64,000 bases of DNA from Archivesica marissinica (Eukaryota; Mollusca; Bivalvia; Venerida; Vesicomyidae): contig CM026403.1 in the NCBI GenBank assembly GCA_014843695.1, positions 3,348,150-3,412,149 on the forward strand, given 5' to 3'. How positions within the stretch are numbered: the stretch's first letter is position 1; each line of letters begins with the position of its first letter. The notes beneath the pieces were generated by a model that was given only the letters and a program-made list of their open reading frames with translations, made no database searches and was not told the DNA's origin. A program made the translations under genes and the position numbers. Below are positions 51,501-54,519 of the stretch, piece by piece.

Positions 51501-53089
51501 AGTTATATCTAACCTCTATTAAGCAGCCATCTGTACTGAGCAATTATGTTCTATTGACTGTCTGCTTTAGACAGGGGTGACATATAGCCTACTATACGAT
51601 GTTAGAATTGCTGTTCTCTATTTTACAGGTATATCCTACCACCATTCGTACATTAGGGATCGGAATGGCTTCTTCCTGGGCTAGAGTCGGGGCCATGATC
51701 ACACCTTTTCTTGCTCAGGTACTCGCATCCTGTAACATATCCACTCATAAAGTCAGTCTCAACTGGTACTGGTACCTGGTAATACTGGTACCTGGTAATA
51801 CTGGTACCTGGTAATACTGGTACCTGGTAATACTGGTACCTGGTAATACTGGTAATACTGGTACCTGGTAATACTGGTACCTGGTAATACTGGTACCTGG
51901 TAATACTGGTACCTGGTAATACTGGTACCTGGTAATACTGGTACCTGGTAATATTGGTACCTGGTAATATTGGTACCTGGTAATATTGGTACCTGGTAAT
52001 ATTCTGGTTTGTTAATTTGTATAATTGATTATATAATACAGCTGTAAATCTAGAATATATACAGTATTGTGTGAAAAGGGAAATATTGTACTTTTCAAAG
52101 ATCTTTATAAAAAGAAGAGTTTAGTTTATACAAATTTATCTTAGCTCTTGCGAAACAAGTTTCGAGACCGCATTCCTGATGGAGCCATTACGATTGTGCC
52201 CTTAGGCAAGGCATTTAAATTCCACATGCCTCTTCCCTCGTGGCGATGGATTCCATCAGGAATGAGGTCTCGAGAGTGATTAATATAAGTTGTAAGAACT
52301 TGTTTCGCAATTGAGCTAAAATACATTTGTATAAACTAATAAACAGCCCGAGAGTTGAAAATGTGATGTGTAATGCTTTACTTAACCCGTTCCCCCTTAA
52401 AAGCGCCTCTCGACGCCATTGCTTATTGCACATAGATTGACACATTAGTAGTCAAAGAAGCTATATTAAAAATAGGAACAGTCCGCCTCCGTGGTCGAGT
52501 GGTTAAGGTCGCTGACTTGTATACCACTGTAACCTATCATCACTGATGGTCACGGGTTCGAACCCCGCTTAGGCCGTGTCTCATTTATATGAAAAAGTTG
52601 GCAGTTTCTTACGGAGGTTGGTGCACCCAAGTACTGGTTAACCACTGGAGCCTGCCCAGGAAAGGTGTTGTTAGGTAAACTACCCGCCGGCGATATAGCC
52701 CAAAATGGTGCTGATGCAGGCGTAAAACCCGAAATATAACATAAATATAACATAACATAAAAATAGGAATAACGTTACGTAGTGTATACAACCCGTAATA
52801 ATTCCTAGTAACCTCCATGAAGGTGGAGTAGGCAAGTTCACAGCTTATCCATTGCATACGATTGGTAAATTACAGCCAAATGTATGAAATAAAACTACAT
52901 CTATGGGGGAAATGGTTAACTAACTTTTTGTAGTATATTTCAGGAGTTGATACATATTTGTATGCTTTATTTCAGGTATTGTTGGATGCCTCGCTAACTG
53001 CTGCTGTATGGGTGTATGGATGTATTGGAATTACATGTGCAATATGTGCCGTCTGCTTGCCCATAGAGACCAAGGGGAGAGAACTGCCG
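3465..53089 (+). CDS. svop: SVOP-like MFS transporter gene, 13 coding exons (3' end not found)
   Basis: This is the overall gene; exons are listed separately. Joining 13 GT-AG exons gives 1479 nt, or 493 codons, with every exon phase compatible. The product aligns without large gaps to synaptic vesicle 2-related protein, a 12-helix major facilitator family membrane protein of vesicles whose substrate is not settled. Landmarks are an acidic cytosolic N-terminus (about residues 18-50), EAIGFG before helix 1, GDKYGRQ (MFS motif A after helix 2), RGLVGGG in helix 4, [14 protein letters not shown] (sugar-porter-like motif after helix 6), DRVGRR (second motif A) and PIETKGREL after helix 12. Vertebrate SVOP is about 548 residues, so a short last exon is probably missing. 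The luminal loop around exon 9/10 is shorter than in human. The SV2 and SVOPL relatives are the alternative identities. Every intron except intron 7 carries tandem arrays. Confidence 0.9.
3593..6151 (+). mobile_element. pogo-type MITE with hugely expanded right end
   Basis: It begins after a TA with cagtcaaacctgtgttaaca and contains ttgacctctattaagc, as in the small intact copy at 41797-41964. It ends in aggtttgactg followed by TA, the inverse of the left end. Nearly all of it is the array listed next. Confidence 0.7.
3715..6157 (+). repeat. 35-bp tandem array made from the MITE terminal repeat
   Basis: About 70 copies of aggtttgactgtacactagg plus ctggctgtttaagac. The early copies (3715-4330) are longer and more diverse (cttgccttggctggctgctt); the later ones are nearly identical, suggesting recent expansion. 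Confidence 0.95.
6296..6512 (+). mobile_element. tRNA-derived SINE type B
   Basis: tRNA-like head with box A region (tagtccagtagtaacacgct) and box B (caggttcgatccc), then the shared body (gtgtcggtgctttacaccgt). Other copies are at 44133-44395 (minus) and 60918-61165 (plus). The reading frame across it is incidental. Confidence 0.75.
6709..6881 (+). CDS. svop: SVOP-like coding exon 2
   Basis: The acceptor is tattacag and the donor gtaagc (6882). It encodes residues 21-78, with an acidic stretch ([12 protein letters not shown]) and then [20 protein letters not shown], matching the SVOP segment before and into helix 1. It ends in phase 0. An in-frame ATG at 6729 is an alternative start if exon 1 were not used. 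Confidence 0.92.
6930..7052 (+). mobile_element. SINE type A, tail fragment
   Basis: ggtgctccgatttcctccca through aacttgcttcgcaattgttg and the aaataaataaagtttaaac tail, as in the copy at 20212. A still shorter tail occurs at about 7285-7319. Confidence 0.7.
7467..7988 (+). repeat. 65-bp tandem array, 8 copies
   Basis: Unit begins ccggttgtagtaagttagta and ends aaggaacacctaatgg; spacing between copies is 65 bp (7534, 7599, 7664 and so on). Confidence 0.95.
8078..11456 (+). repeat. 22/25-bp tandem array, about 150 copies
   Basis: Units gaggttgactatgtgtagat+gt (22 bp), gcatagatgt variants, and a 25-bp form with gcattgtagatgt. The left two thirds are mostly the gtgtag form; from about 10040 the gcatag form takes over, with more gagattgac variants. 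11457-11732 is unique sequence before exon 3. Confidence 0.95.
11733..11831 (+). CDS. svop: SVOP-like coding exon 3
   Basis: The acceptor is gttgtag and the donor gtaagt. It encodes 33 residues, [20 protein letters not shown] onward, covering helix 1 and the first luminal loop; SVOP has [20 protein letters not shown] here. Phase is 0 at both ends. A 57-bp array begins about 11 bp after the donor. Confidence 0.93.
11843..12912 (+). repeat. 57/62-bp tandem array next to exon 3 donor
   Basis: Unit acacacgtcttccaagatga + ttcccctgttttctatctat + tgttgtatcctctatat, with a 5-bp ccata insertion in some copies. Starts about 11 bp after the exon 3 donor. Confidence 0.95.
12913..14002 (+). repeat. related ~52-bp tandem array with short forms
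   Basis: Same core (ttccaaggtgattcccctgt, tattgttgtat) but with tataccc instead of cacacgtc. Some copies are shortened to about 33 bp (gtgttcttctatataccc). It looks like a diverged block of the previous array. Confidence 0.93.
14003..14957 (+). repeat. 42-bp tandem array
   Basis: About 23 copies of ctgcacactgagatatagta + tggagcggatgaatagattgtg. The period is a multiple of 3, giving a 326-codon frame on plus and others on minus; these are repeat translations, not genes. The right part differs (gattagaatgtg). Confidence 0.95.
15107..15574 (+). repeat. 42-bp tandem array (second, unrelated)
   Basis: About 11 copies of acaaaacatgacactcgact + tatggaggggtacatacagtag. Confidence 0.95.
15685..16263. 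mobile_element. two TTAA-type MITEs head to head (large inverted repeat)
   Basis: Starts TTAACCCTTTCCCTCATAGA and ends with the complement (ctatgaggaaaatggttaa). The left copy runs to about 15900 and the inverted copy occupies about 16036-16263; between them is a partial direct duplication of the left copy (ctatgtatgtgggataggta). Same family as 52382-52919 and 56848-57090, whose TTAA target sites point to piggyBac-type movement. Confidence 0.7.
16509..18431 (+). repeat. 34-bp tandem array, about 56 copies
   Basis: Unit gtagcctacatttgtatgga + ggtacactagcata, with tacgg/tatgg and gcgtag/gcatag variants and late copies with aacgaagtag. Stops about 55 bp before exon 4. 16264-16508 has a short duplicated tract (aatcccgatattggtatatt twice) and nothing else seen. 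Confidence 0.95.
18488..18559 (+). CDS. svop: SVOP-like coding exon 4
   Basis: The acceptor is attttag and the donor gtcagt. It encodes 24 residues, [20 protein letters not shown] then GRQK: helix 2 plus MFS signature motif A (D-x-x-G-R). Phase is 0 at both ends. The upstream 34-bp array stops about 55 bp before the acceptor. Confidence 0.93.
18680..18872 (-). mobile_element. tRNA-derived SINE type E
   Basis: Minus-strand head ends in tcggatttggaatcgat with box B-like gggttcgatactcgg; body includes cactggttaaccactta-like and gacattaatggaac at the tail. Related copies at 34165-34358 (minus) and 42043-42252 (plus). Confidence 0.65.
19153..19475 (+). repeat. SINE type C body, triplicated at 94-bp spacing
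   Basis: ccgtgtctctatgaaaaggt ... ggaaaggtgttgcgg occurs at 19153, 19247 and 19341. It is the central part of the type C SINE (see 42296, 47702, 52479), followed by a taaataaacttaaa tail. 18873-19152 shows no other feature. Confidence 0.75.
19476..20211. other. no gene seen; poly-G tract
   Basis: Unique AT-rich intronic sequence. A run of about 19 G lies at 19997-20015, a possible assembly or replication trouble spot. No supported coding feature. Confidence 0.6.
20212..20461 (+). mobile_element. SINE type A, near full length
   Basis: tRNA-like head with box A (ttagcgcagtggttagccgc) and box B (gagttcgatcctcgg), body gccagatcggacaggtgggt, and tail acttgcttcgcaatcgttgt + aaaataaataaagtttaaac. 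This is the reference copy for the family in this window. Confidence 0.85.
20541..20615 (+). repeat. 9-bp short tandem repeat
   Basis: About 8 copies of atcacagag/atcacggag. The rest of 20462-21090 is AT-rich with no feature recognised. Confidence 0.9.
21094..23078 (+). repeat. 38-bp tandem array, about 52 copies
   Basis: Unit gacaggtggtctatattggg + aggttacaatgctttgtt; some copies lose the tatattggga part (ttgtctgaggttacaatg). Confidence 0.95.
23092..24340 (+). repeat. 27/30-bp tandem array with higher-order duplication
   Basis: Units ggtggtccaaagtggcatca + tcagcta (27) and a 30-bp form with gcagtcatcagagcta. Both periods are multiples of 3, so nearly 400-codon frames run through both strands. 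A block with the rare variants gtgttccaaag and ccagagttgc recurs at 344-bp spacing (23821 and 24165). 24341-24657 shows no feature. Confidence 0.95.
24658..25980 (-). repeat. 37-bp tandem array forming the TRIM-like gene 3' flank
   Basis: Unit cagcacagtaaaatataact + ccccatagtatacaagc (plus strand). Copies are diverse at both edges and nearly identical at 25130-25830. The array comes within about 10 bp of the TRIM-like stop codon. Confidence 0.95.
25986..28040 (-). CDS. TRIM-like B-box/coiled-coil/NHL protein, intronless CDS
   Basis: An uninterrupted 684-codon frame on the minus strand inside intron 4 of the transporter. Residues 7-48 have a B-box1-like ligand pattern (C7, C10, C24, C32, C35, H48). 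Residues 62-91 fit B-box2 ([20 protein letters not shown] and following C/H). Residues about 95-260 are charged and coiled-coil-like. Residues about 430-684 form NHL-type beta-propeller repeats ([40 protein letters not shown]). There is no N-terminal RING, so E3 ligase activity cannot be assumed. RING-less B-box/NHL proteins of this sort are abundant in bivalves, often with suspected innate-immune or signalling roles. A tract ttttattttttccag ending at 28125 suggests a 5' UTR intron. The 3' UTR enters a 37-bp array within about 10 bp of the stop. Confidence 0.88.
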   Translation of the reverse strand: MSVLQTCDICQPKGKAKHQAVFFCLDDKQYFCLECATIHQRINTTYQHQMQCLIPQNTDVPCLHQNQQKFYCERHRDLCCEQCRNTSHKDCEENIRIIDNILQEESILLTQSTEVLRKLEKLKIYVKMTSKSTEAKEKQWIKQMQRELDRMNEAKVKLEQKIKIKMDYLKHHMKRRRENIEQKKNDLQNATNEIQIKQTRMKQPANSNAEKVEMITALKDSLKQYEGLLNSDISESHMAYLKTVEHDFEAEHNVSATLETFLETVTSLNTIYSEVHSYIFPNENVAQCDEMFLRAEAVRDADDTEVKSVIKRHRTQSERQAETTRIMVERTRTRSESRALENQKHLIHRENTGVKLLLDPRRPKSEEAGSRHISRSLEWYQQLIEEKESESVPSIPIQSHCQMNVRIPSDQTPCGITGLAKLHDGFLLMADYENSKLKMFASCGDFRGQLVCRDKPRDMATIKNNEFIVNFPVAKKIHFVTVKTGNTEYDKEIILGKKIETNAKCCGIAFHRNKIYAATQIPHQILIINVNGEVENTIKGDNLFERATYIAVAPDSSLIYISDPTRKVVLGITEEKEEKFRHTVERPHGIVCVGNGMLLVADWNWDTGTIHLIDETGVRIGSLAVENCYCPQKLVFYSDCNTLLVSQWQKDILTTIYLGDNKLMKPQLCSTIHPTCVRSKDHDC
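28041..28124 (-). promoter_or_regulatory. probable 5' UTR segment of the TRIM-like gene with upstream acceptor
   Basis: Reading the minus strand, a pyrimidine tract ending in ttttttccag (28125-28140) is followed by about 84 nt without an intron signal up to the ATG. This resembles the 3' splice site of a 5' UTR intron, a common layout for genes with a single coding exon. The upstream non-coding exon and promoter were not located. Confidence 0.4.
28188..28458 (+). mobile_element. tRNA-derived SINE type D
   Basis: Head with tagccgagctgttacgg and box B tagattcgaatcccac, body agctatccagctggcttgcg, tail gcgactttaaaccccataaa. Other copies: 32142-32395, 40620-40812, 42915-43105. 28459-28905 has no feature recognised. 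Confidence 0.75.
28906..30504. mobile_element. TTAA MITE swollen by an internal 33-bp array
   Basis: Left end TTAACCCTTTCAACACCACA, right end tggtgttgaatgggttaa. The non-array part (28906-29098) matches the reverse complement of the compact 242-bp copy at 58086-58327. The extra length is entirely the array below. Confidence 0.85.
29099..30497 (+). repeat. 33-bp tandem array inside the MITE, about 42 copies
   Basis: Unit caccagatcatgtcagttac + ttggtgttgaatg, with gatcat/gtccat variants. Period divisible by 3, so open frames occur on both strands without being genes. Confidence 0.95.
30660..31845 (+). repeat. 28-bp tandem array, about 41 copies
   Basis: Unit ttataccaaatgacaaacaa + gctctgac, with tactgaatg and cggac variants. 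31846-32141 shows no feature. Confidence 0.95.
32142..32395 (+). mobile_element. tRNA-derived SINE type D
   Basis: Box B-like taggttcgaatcccac, body agttatccagctggcttgct, tail gcaacttcaaatcccaaaaa, as at 28188. Confidence 0.7.
32433..34165 (-). repeat. 48-55-bp tandem array continuous with a SINE type E tail
   Basis: Unit gaggaaaacatgctaccaaa + cgttaaatgtgtgagtgtgt + tccattaatgtc. The first copies are 48 bp, then 52 bp, then 54-55 bp as gtgt and gatag insertions appear. The tccattaatgtc end of the unit is the SINE tail. Confidence 0.95.
34153..34358 (-). mobile_element. tRNA-derived SINE type E
   Basis: Minus-strand head: ggcgctcacgatccagtggt and box B-like ggttcgatactcggtcagg. Tail gacattaatggaac merges into the preceding array. 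Confidence 0.75.
34542..35541. other. assembly gap, exactly 1000 N
   Basis: A round-number run of N, so probably a placeholder of unknown true size. It abuts a 21-bp array on the right. Open frames spanning it are meaningless. Confidence 0.99.
35542..35740 (+). repeat. 21-bp tandem array cut by the gap
   Basis: About 9 copies of taccccaacttccttgtcat+g; its left edge is lost in the N run. Confidence 0.93.
35826..36050 (+). repeat. 29-bp tandem array, 8 copies
   Basis: Unit gtgtaccgaaaacctggtac + atgaataat. Confidence 0.93.
36060..37672 (+). repeat. 44-bp tandem array, about 37 copies
   Basis: Unit cacacatcccacctgtatac + acatctatttacccagctac + taaa. Ends about 28 bp before the exon 5 acceptor, so branch point and pyrimidine tract lie just past it. 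Confidence 0.95.
37701..37825 (+). CDS. svop: SVOP-like coding exon 5
   Basis: The acceptor is tattttcag and the donor gtaagt at 37826. It encodes 41 codons plus 2 nt, starting [20 protein letters not shown] and ending in [13 protein letters not shown](S), which is helices 3 and 4 of SVOP. Its length from the previous GR to LRGLVG equals human SVOP exactly. The 3' half of this exon with its donor is the first member of a 14-copy array reaching 39075, so the donor actually used cannot be proven from sequence alone. Confidence 0.92.
37751..39075 (+). repeat. svop: 101/93-bp array of the exon 5 3' half plus donor, 14 copies
   Basis: Each unit has cttcattcag, the coding tail of exon 5 (tcctatatgtgggtgctgat ... 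ggcatggctggctcc), usually ccacagtc, and gtaagtatactatgatatat. Copies 2-4 and 9 keep the full end. Seven copies lack ccacagtc (8 bp) and are 93 bp apart. Copy 8 has a 1-bp loss. The last copy (about 39065) has lost the donor. Copies 4-8 and 9-13 repeat the same order of variants. Confidence 0.93.
39382..39445 (+). CDS. svop: SVOP-like coding exon 6
   Basis: The acceptor is gaatttcag and the donor gtgagt. The first G completes the split serine of exon 5; then [21 protein letters not shown], matching [20 protein letters not shown] in SVOP (loop 4-5 and start of helix 5). It ends in phase 0. Confidence 0.92.
39560..40437 (+). repeat. 26-bp tandem array
   Basis: Unit atgcaatgatgttcatgtct + ccctcc, with several shortened copies (ctcctgtccatg). 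39080-39375 before exon 6 has no feature. Confidence 0.94.
40620..40812 (+). mobile_element. SINE type D, diverged
   Basis: tggttctacatgggtgccca, agtactgctcagggggctca and the gacaccaaaaccaaac tail match the 28188 family. It ends about 40 bp before exon 7. Confidence 0.55.
40852..40977 (+). CDS. svop: SVOP-like coding exon 7
   Basis: The acceptor is aaatttcag and the donor gtaggt. It encodes 42 residues, with [34 protein letters not shown] and a hydrophobic tail: helices 5 and 6. The GWRWLL block is diagnostic of SV2/SVOP transporters. Phase is 0 at both ends. Confidence 0.94.
41091..41153. repeat. hairpin, arms about 26 bp
   Basis: aacagcataaagtcggatca pairs with tgatcaggctctatgctgtt across a short loop (aac). 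Confidence 0.8.
41180..41360 (-). mobile_element. repeat type F (SINE-like)
   Basis: acaaatttattttagcttga, acaagttctttcaacttata, gatggaatccatcgccatga and aaatgccttgcctaagggcg recur at 52118-52342 and 59392-59560. Confidence 0.65.
41600..41728 (+). CDS. svop: SVOP-like coding exon 8
   Basis: The acceptor is ttctttcag and the donor gtaagg. It encodes 43 residues starting [28 protein letters not shown] is the conserved motif closing the N-terminal half of the transporter, followed by the cytosolic central loop. Phase is 0 at both ends. Confidence 0.95.
41797..41964. mobile_element. compact pogo-type MITE
   Basis: Flanked by TA; starts cagtcaaacctgtgtccgtg, contains tttgacctctattaagcagc and ends ggctggctgcttaagactg. 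It is a small relative of the expanded element at 3593. A third fragment lies at about 51505-51590. Confidence 0.7.
42043..42252 (+). mobile_element. tRNA-derived SINE type E
   Basis: Head tgatccagtggtagagcgtt with a box B-like caggtacgatactcgg, body ttactggttaaccgcttagg, tail gacattaatggaacatacat. Confidence 0.75.
42296..42560 (+). mobile_element. tRNA-derived SINE type C
   Basis: Serine/leucine-tRNA-like head (cgtggtcgagtggttaaggt) with box B cacgggtttgagcccc, body ttggcagtttcttacggagg, tail ggtgctgatgcaggcgtaaa. Confidence 0.8.
42915..43105 (+). mobile_element. SINE type D, 5'-truncated
   Basis: gaagctatccagctggcttg, ttggttctacccaggtgact, then gtgactttaaactccaaaac tail. 42561-42914 has no feature recognised. 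Confidence 0.65.
43102..43945 (+). repeat. 40-bp tandem array, about 21 copies
   Basis: Unit gtagctttgtaggacggtgt + ctactgatgtacatgtataa, very homogeneous. Confidence 0.96.
44133..44395 (-). mobile_element. tRNA-derived SINE type B
   Basis: Minus-strand head with box B gcaggttcgatcccccgtc, body cggtgctttacatcatgcac; left end cgcctccttaagagattagt matches the complement of the tail at about 61135. Confidence 0.75.
44498..44937 (+). repeat. 55-bp tandem array, 8 copies
   Basis: Unit aagttgccataaccttgtag + aatgttgtggggttgtgatg + gttggagggtgggga. Ends about 70 bp before exon 9. Confidence 0.95.
45010..45163 (+). CDS. svop: SVOP-like coding exon 9
   Basis: The acceptor is tgcttacag and the donor gtaaca. 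It encodes [20 protein letters not shown] then [20 protein letters not shown], matching [30 protein letters not shown] of SVOP (helix 7). It ends in phase 1 (TCC G). Confidence 0.94.
45211..45611. mobile_element. 400-bp foldback element just inside intron 9
   Basis: The left arm gtccacaggaacttgaaatt ... cccctctattaaaaaaatta is matched by an inverted right arm (taatttttttaatagagggg ... aatttcaagttcctgtg), arms about 75 bp. It starts 47 bp after the exon 9 donor. Confidence 0.8.
45976..47314. mobile_element. element with TAGAGTGGTGGAA ends and a 17-bp subterminal array
   Basis: Left end tagagtggtggaacctatgc, right end ccaccactcta. The body (gtccatttacatccgtattt, accagtcacgtgac-like motifs, ggtcatgtgatgaagctaaa) matches the reverse complement of 57288-57988. 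No coding capacity recognised. Confidence 0.8.
45987..46769 (+). repeat. 17-bp tandem array, about 46 copies
   Basis: Unit tatgctcggcgtattcc with cgacgtgttcc variants on the left. The related element at 57288 has only about 5 copies. 17 bp is not a multiple of 3, so one 51-bp super-period feeds all three frames. Confidence 0.95.
47702..47950 (+). mobile_element. tRNA-derived SINE type C
   Basis: cgtggtcgagtggttaccac head, box B cacgggttcgagcccc, tail gatgcaggcgtaaaaaccga. 47315-47701 has no feature recognised. Confidence 0.8.
48206..48374 (+). repeat. svop: 32-bp array of the exon 10 acceptor
   Basis: Five units of gtgagaaatgcaagtgtaat + ttgttgttgcag precede the true exon. Acceptor-type AG ends fall at 48214, 48246, 48278, 48310, 48342 and 48374. 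Only the first is preceded by the unique pyrimidine-rich tract (gttttgttctgttgttgcag). Confidence 0.95.
48375..48452 (+). CDS. svop: SVOP-like coding exon 10 (both edges amplified)
   Basis: The acceptor ttgttgcag and donor gtaaat give a 78-nt exon encoding [20 protein letters not shown] then LGEFIG, matching the SVOP segment [26 protein letters not shown]. The phases (1 in, 1 out) fit exons 9 and 11. The acceptor plus first 23 exon nt recur as five 32-bp units upstream. The last 30 nt plus donor recur as about thirteen 36-bp units downstream. The upstream acceptors would shift frame and meet a stop, so the last acceptor is chosen. The first donor is chosen by homology, but later donors also keep frame. 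Confidence 0.88.
48423..48905 (+). repeat. svop: 36-bp array of the exon 10 donor
   Basis: About 13 units of attgtttctaccctgggaga + gtttataggtaaattc follow the exon. Each holds ataggtaaat, the same donor as the exon. The frame of the exon stays open through the whole array to 48934. Confidence 0.95.
49081..49327 (-). mobile_element. SINE type A, near full length
   Basis: Tail gtttaaactgtatttatttt at the left, body gttcgatctggcgaccaccg, head gtgagcacgctaatcggaca at the right. Ends about 100 bp before exon 11. Confidence 0.8.
49426..49619 (+). CDS. svop: SVOP-like coding exon 11
   Basis: The acceptor is atatttcag and the donor gtaagc. It encodes [20 protein letters not shown], then [20 protein letters not shown] and [17 protein letters not shown]: helices 8-10, with the second motif A (DRVGRR) and the conserved YxYTxE before the next exon. 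194 nt, phase 1 in and 0 out. The last 19 nt plus donor seed the array that follows. Confidence 0.94.
49600..50287 (+). repeat. svop: 61-bp array of the exon 11 donor, about 12 copies
   Basis: Unit ctatatttatacttccgagg + taagctgtatgtacaatgta + tatacttccgacataaactat. The first member is the end of exon 11 itself, and each later copy keeps a near-consensus gag/gtaagc donor. Confidence 0.94.
50360..51233. mobile_element. TA-flanked element with ~31-bp terminal inverted repeats
   Basis: Left end ctgtatttagctatgtatag + tgcgcac and right end gcgcactatacatagctaaa + tacgg are near-perfect complements, flanked by TA on both sides, which suggests Tc1/mariner-superfamily movement. No transposase frame seen. 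The rest of 50288-51600 shows nothing else. Confidence 0.75.
51629..51718 (+). CDS. svop: SVOP-like coding exon 12
   Basis: The acceptor is ttttacag and the donor gtactc. It encodes 30 residues, [20 protein letters not shown] then [10 protein letters not shown], nearly colinear with [30 protein letters not shown] of SVOP (helix 11 region). Phase is 0 at both ends. Confidence 0.95.
51765..52005 (+). repeat. 16-bp tandem array
   Basis: About 15 copies of ctggtacctggtaata, starting about 45 bp after the exon 12 donor. Confidence 0.94.
52118..52342. mobile_element. repeat type F, foldback pair
   Basis: A shortened minus copy (acaaatttatcttagctctt ... tcctgatgg) is followed by a plus copy ending acttgtttcgcaattgagct + aaaatacatttgtata, so the two ends are inverted repeats. 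Confidence 0.7.
52382..52919. mobile_element. TTAA MITE interrupted by a SINE
   Basis: Starts TTAACCCGTTCCCCCTTAAA and ends tatgggggaaatggttaa. It matches the reverse complement of the intact copy at 56848-57090 once the SINE at 52479-52758 is removed. Confidence 0.85.
52479..52758 (+). mobile_element. SINE type C with target site duplication
   Basis: Head ccgtggtcgagtggttaagg, box B cacgggttcgaaccccgc, tail gatgcaggcgtaaaacccga. The 11-bp direct repeat aaaaataggaa flanks it at 52468 and 52759. Confidence 0.9.
52976..53089 (+). CDS. svop: SVOP-like coding exon 13
   Basis: The acceptor is ttatttcag and the donor gtaaga (53090). It encodes 38 residues, [20 protein letters not shown] then [18 protein letters not shown]: helix 12 and the conserved PIETKG. 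A donor rather than a stop follows, so at least one more short exon is expected downstream. No candidate between 53090 and 64000 was convincing. Confidence 0.94.
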
Positions 53090-53162
53090 GTAAGATCAGT
53101 TATTTCATAACAAATAATGAACTGTACTAAAGGAAAAATGTCAACAAGGGTAACAATGCTTT

Positions 53163-53268
53163 TTTATATACTTTATTTATTTTACAACGATTGCGAAGCA
53201 AGTTTTAACAACTTATATTAATCACTCTCGCTGGCTTGGATGAAAGCGTATACGTGGTCATTCACAAT
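53163..53268 (-). mobile_element. SINE type A tail fragment
   Basis: atactttatttattttacaa cgattgcgaagcaagtttt ... gatgaaagcgtatacgtggt, as in the tail of the 49081 copy. Confidence 0.7.
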
Positions 53269-53545
53269 GCTTTTAATTTGAAGTTATCATATTCAGTATA
53301 TCTGGCTGCGAATAAATATTTTAAAAACTCAGAGAAGATACTTTATAGAGTTTTTTATAATGCTTTGTATTGCTCAGTAATTAGATCGCGACCACATCCA
53401 TTGTGGAAGTAACTCGCTCGCATTACTTTAGCTTTTATCACTTTTACAAGGTGCATGTGACATCATGACAATGATTCCCCTTTGTAAGCCATTAGTTGAA
53501 TATCCGTGACTCTCAATATTCAATTCTGAGGTTGAAAAATTATTT

Positions 53546-54515
53546 TTTGCATTCTGTGTCCTGAAGGCTGCAGACTGTAAATCATATACTGGTATGCATT
53601 CTGTGTCATGAAGGCTGCAGACTGTAAATCATATATGCATTATGTGTCCTGAAGGCTGCAGACTGTAAATCATATACTGGTATGCATTCTGTGTCATGAA
53701 GGCTGCAGACTGTAAATCATATATGCATTATGTGTCCTGAAGGCTGCAGACTGTAAATCATATATGCATTCTGTGTCCTGAAGGCTGCAGACTGTAAATC
53801 ATATATGCATTCTGTGTCATGAAGGCTGCAGACTGTCAAATCATATATGCATTCTGTGTTATGAAGGCTGCAGACTGTCAAATCATATATGCATTATGTG
53901 TCAGAAGCTGCAGACTGTCAACATGAAGGCTGCAGACTGTAAATCATATATGTATTCTGTGTCATGAAGGCTGCAGACTGTAAATCATATATGCATTCTG
54001 TGTTGGGTGGTGTTTTGTTTGAAATCATATATGCATTCTGTGTCATGAAGGCTGCAGACTGGAAATCATATATGCATTCTGTGTCATGAAGGCTGCAGAC
54101 TGGAAATCATATATGTATTCTGTGTCATGAAGGCTGCAGACTGTAAATCATATATGCATTCTGTGTCCTGAAGGCTGCAGACTGTCAAATCATATATGCA
54201 TTATGTGTCATGAAGGCTGCAGACTGTCAAATCATATATGTATTCTGTGTCATGAAGGCTGCAGACTGTCAAATCATATATGCATTCTATGTCCTGAAGG
54301 CTGCAGACTGTAAATCATATATGCATTGTGTCATGAAGGCTGCATACTGTAAATCATATATGCATTGTGTCATGAAGGCTGCAGACTGTCAAATCATATA
54401 TGCATTGTGTCCTGAAGGCTGCAGACTGTAAATCATATATGCATTGTGTCATGAAGGCTGCAGACTGTCAAATCATATATGCATTGTGTCCTGAAGGCTG
54501 CAGACTGTCAAATCA
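53546..54515 (+). repeat. ~41-bp tandem array, about 24 copies
   Basis: Unit atgcattctgtgtcatgaag + gctgcagactgtaaatcata + t. One copy near 54000 carries an odd insert (tgggtggtgttttgtttg). Shorter copies occur at 54300-54500. Confidence 0.93.
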
Positions 54516-54519
54516 ATTG

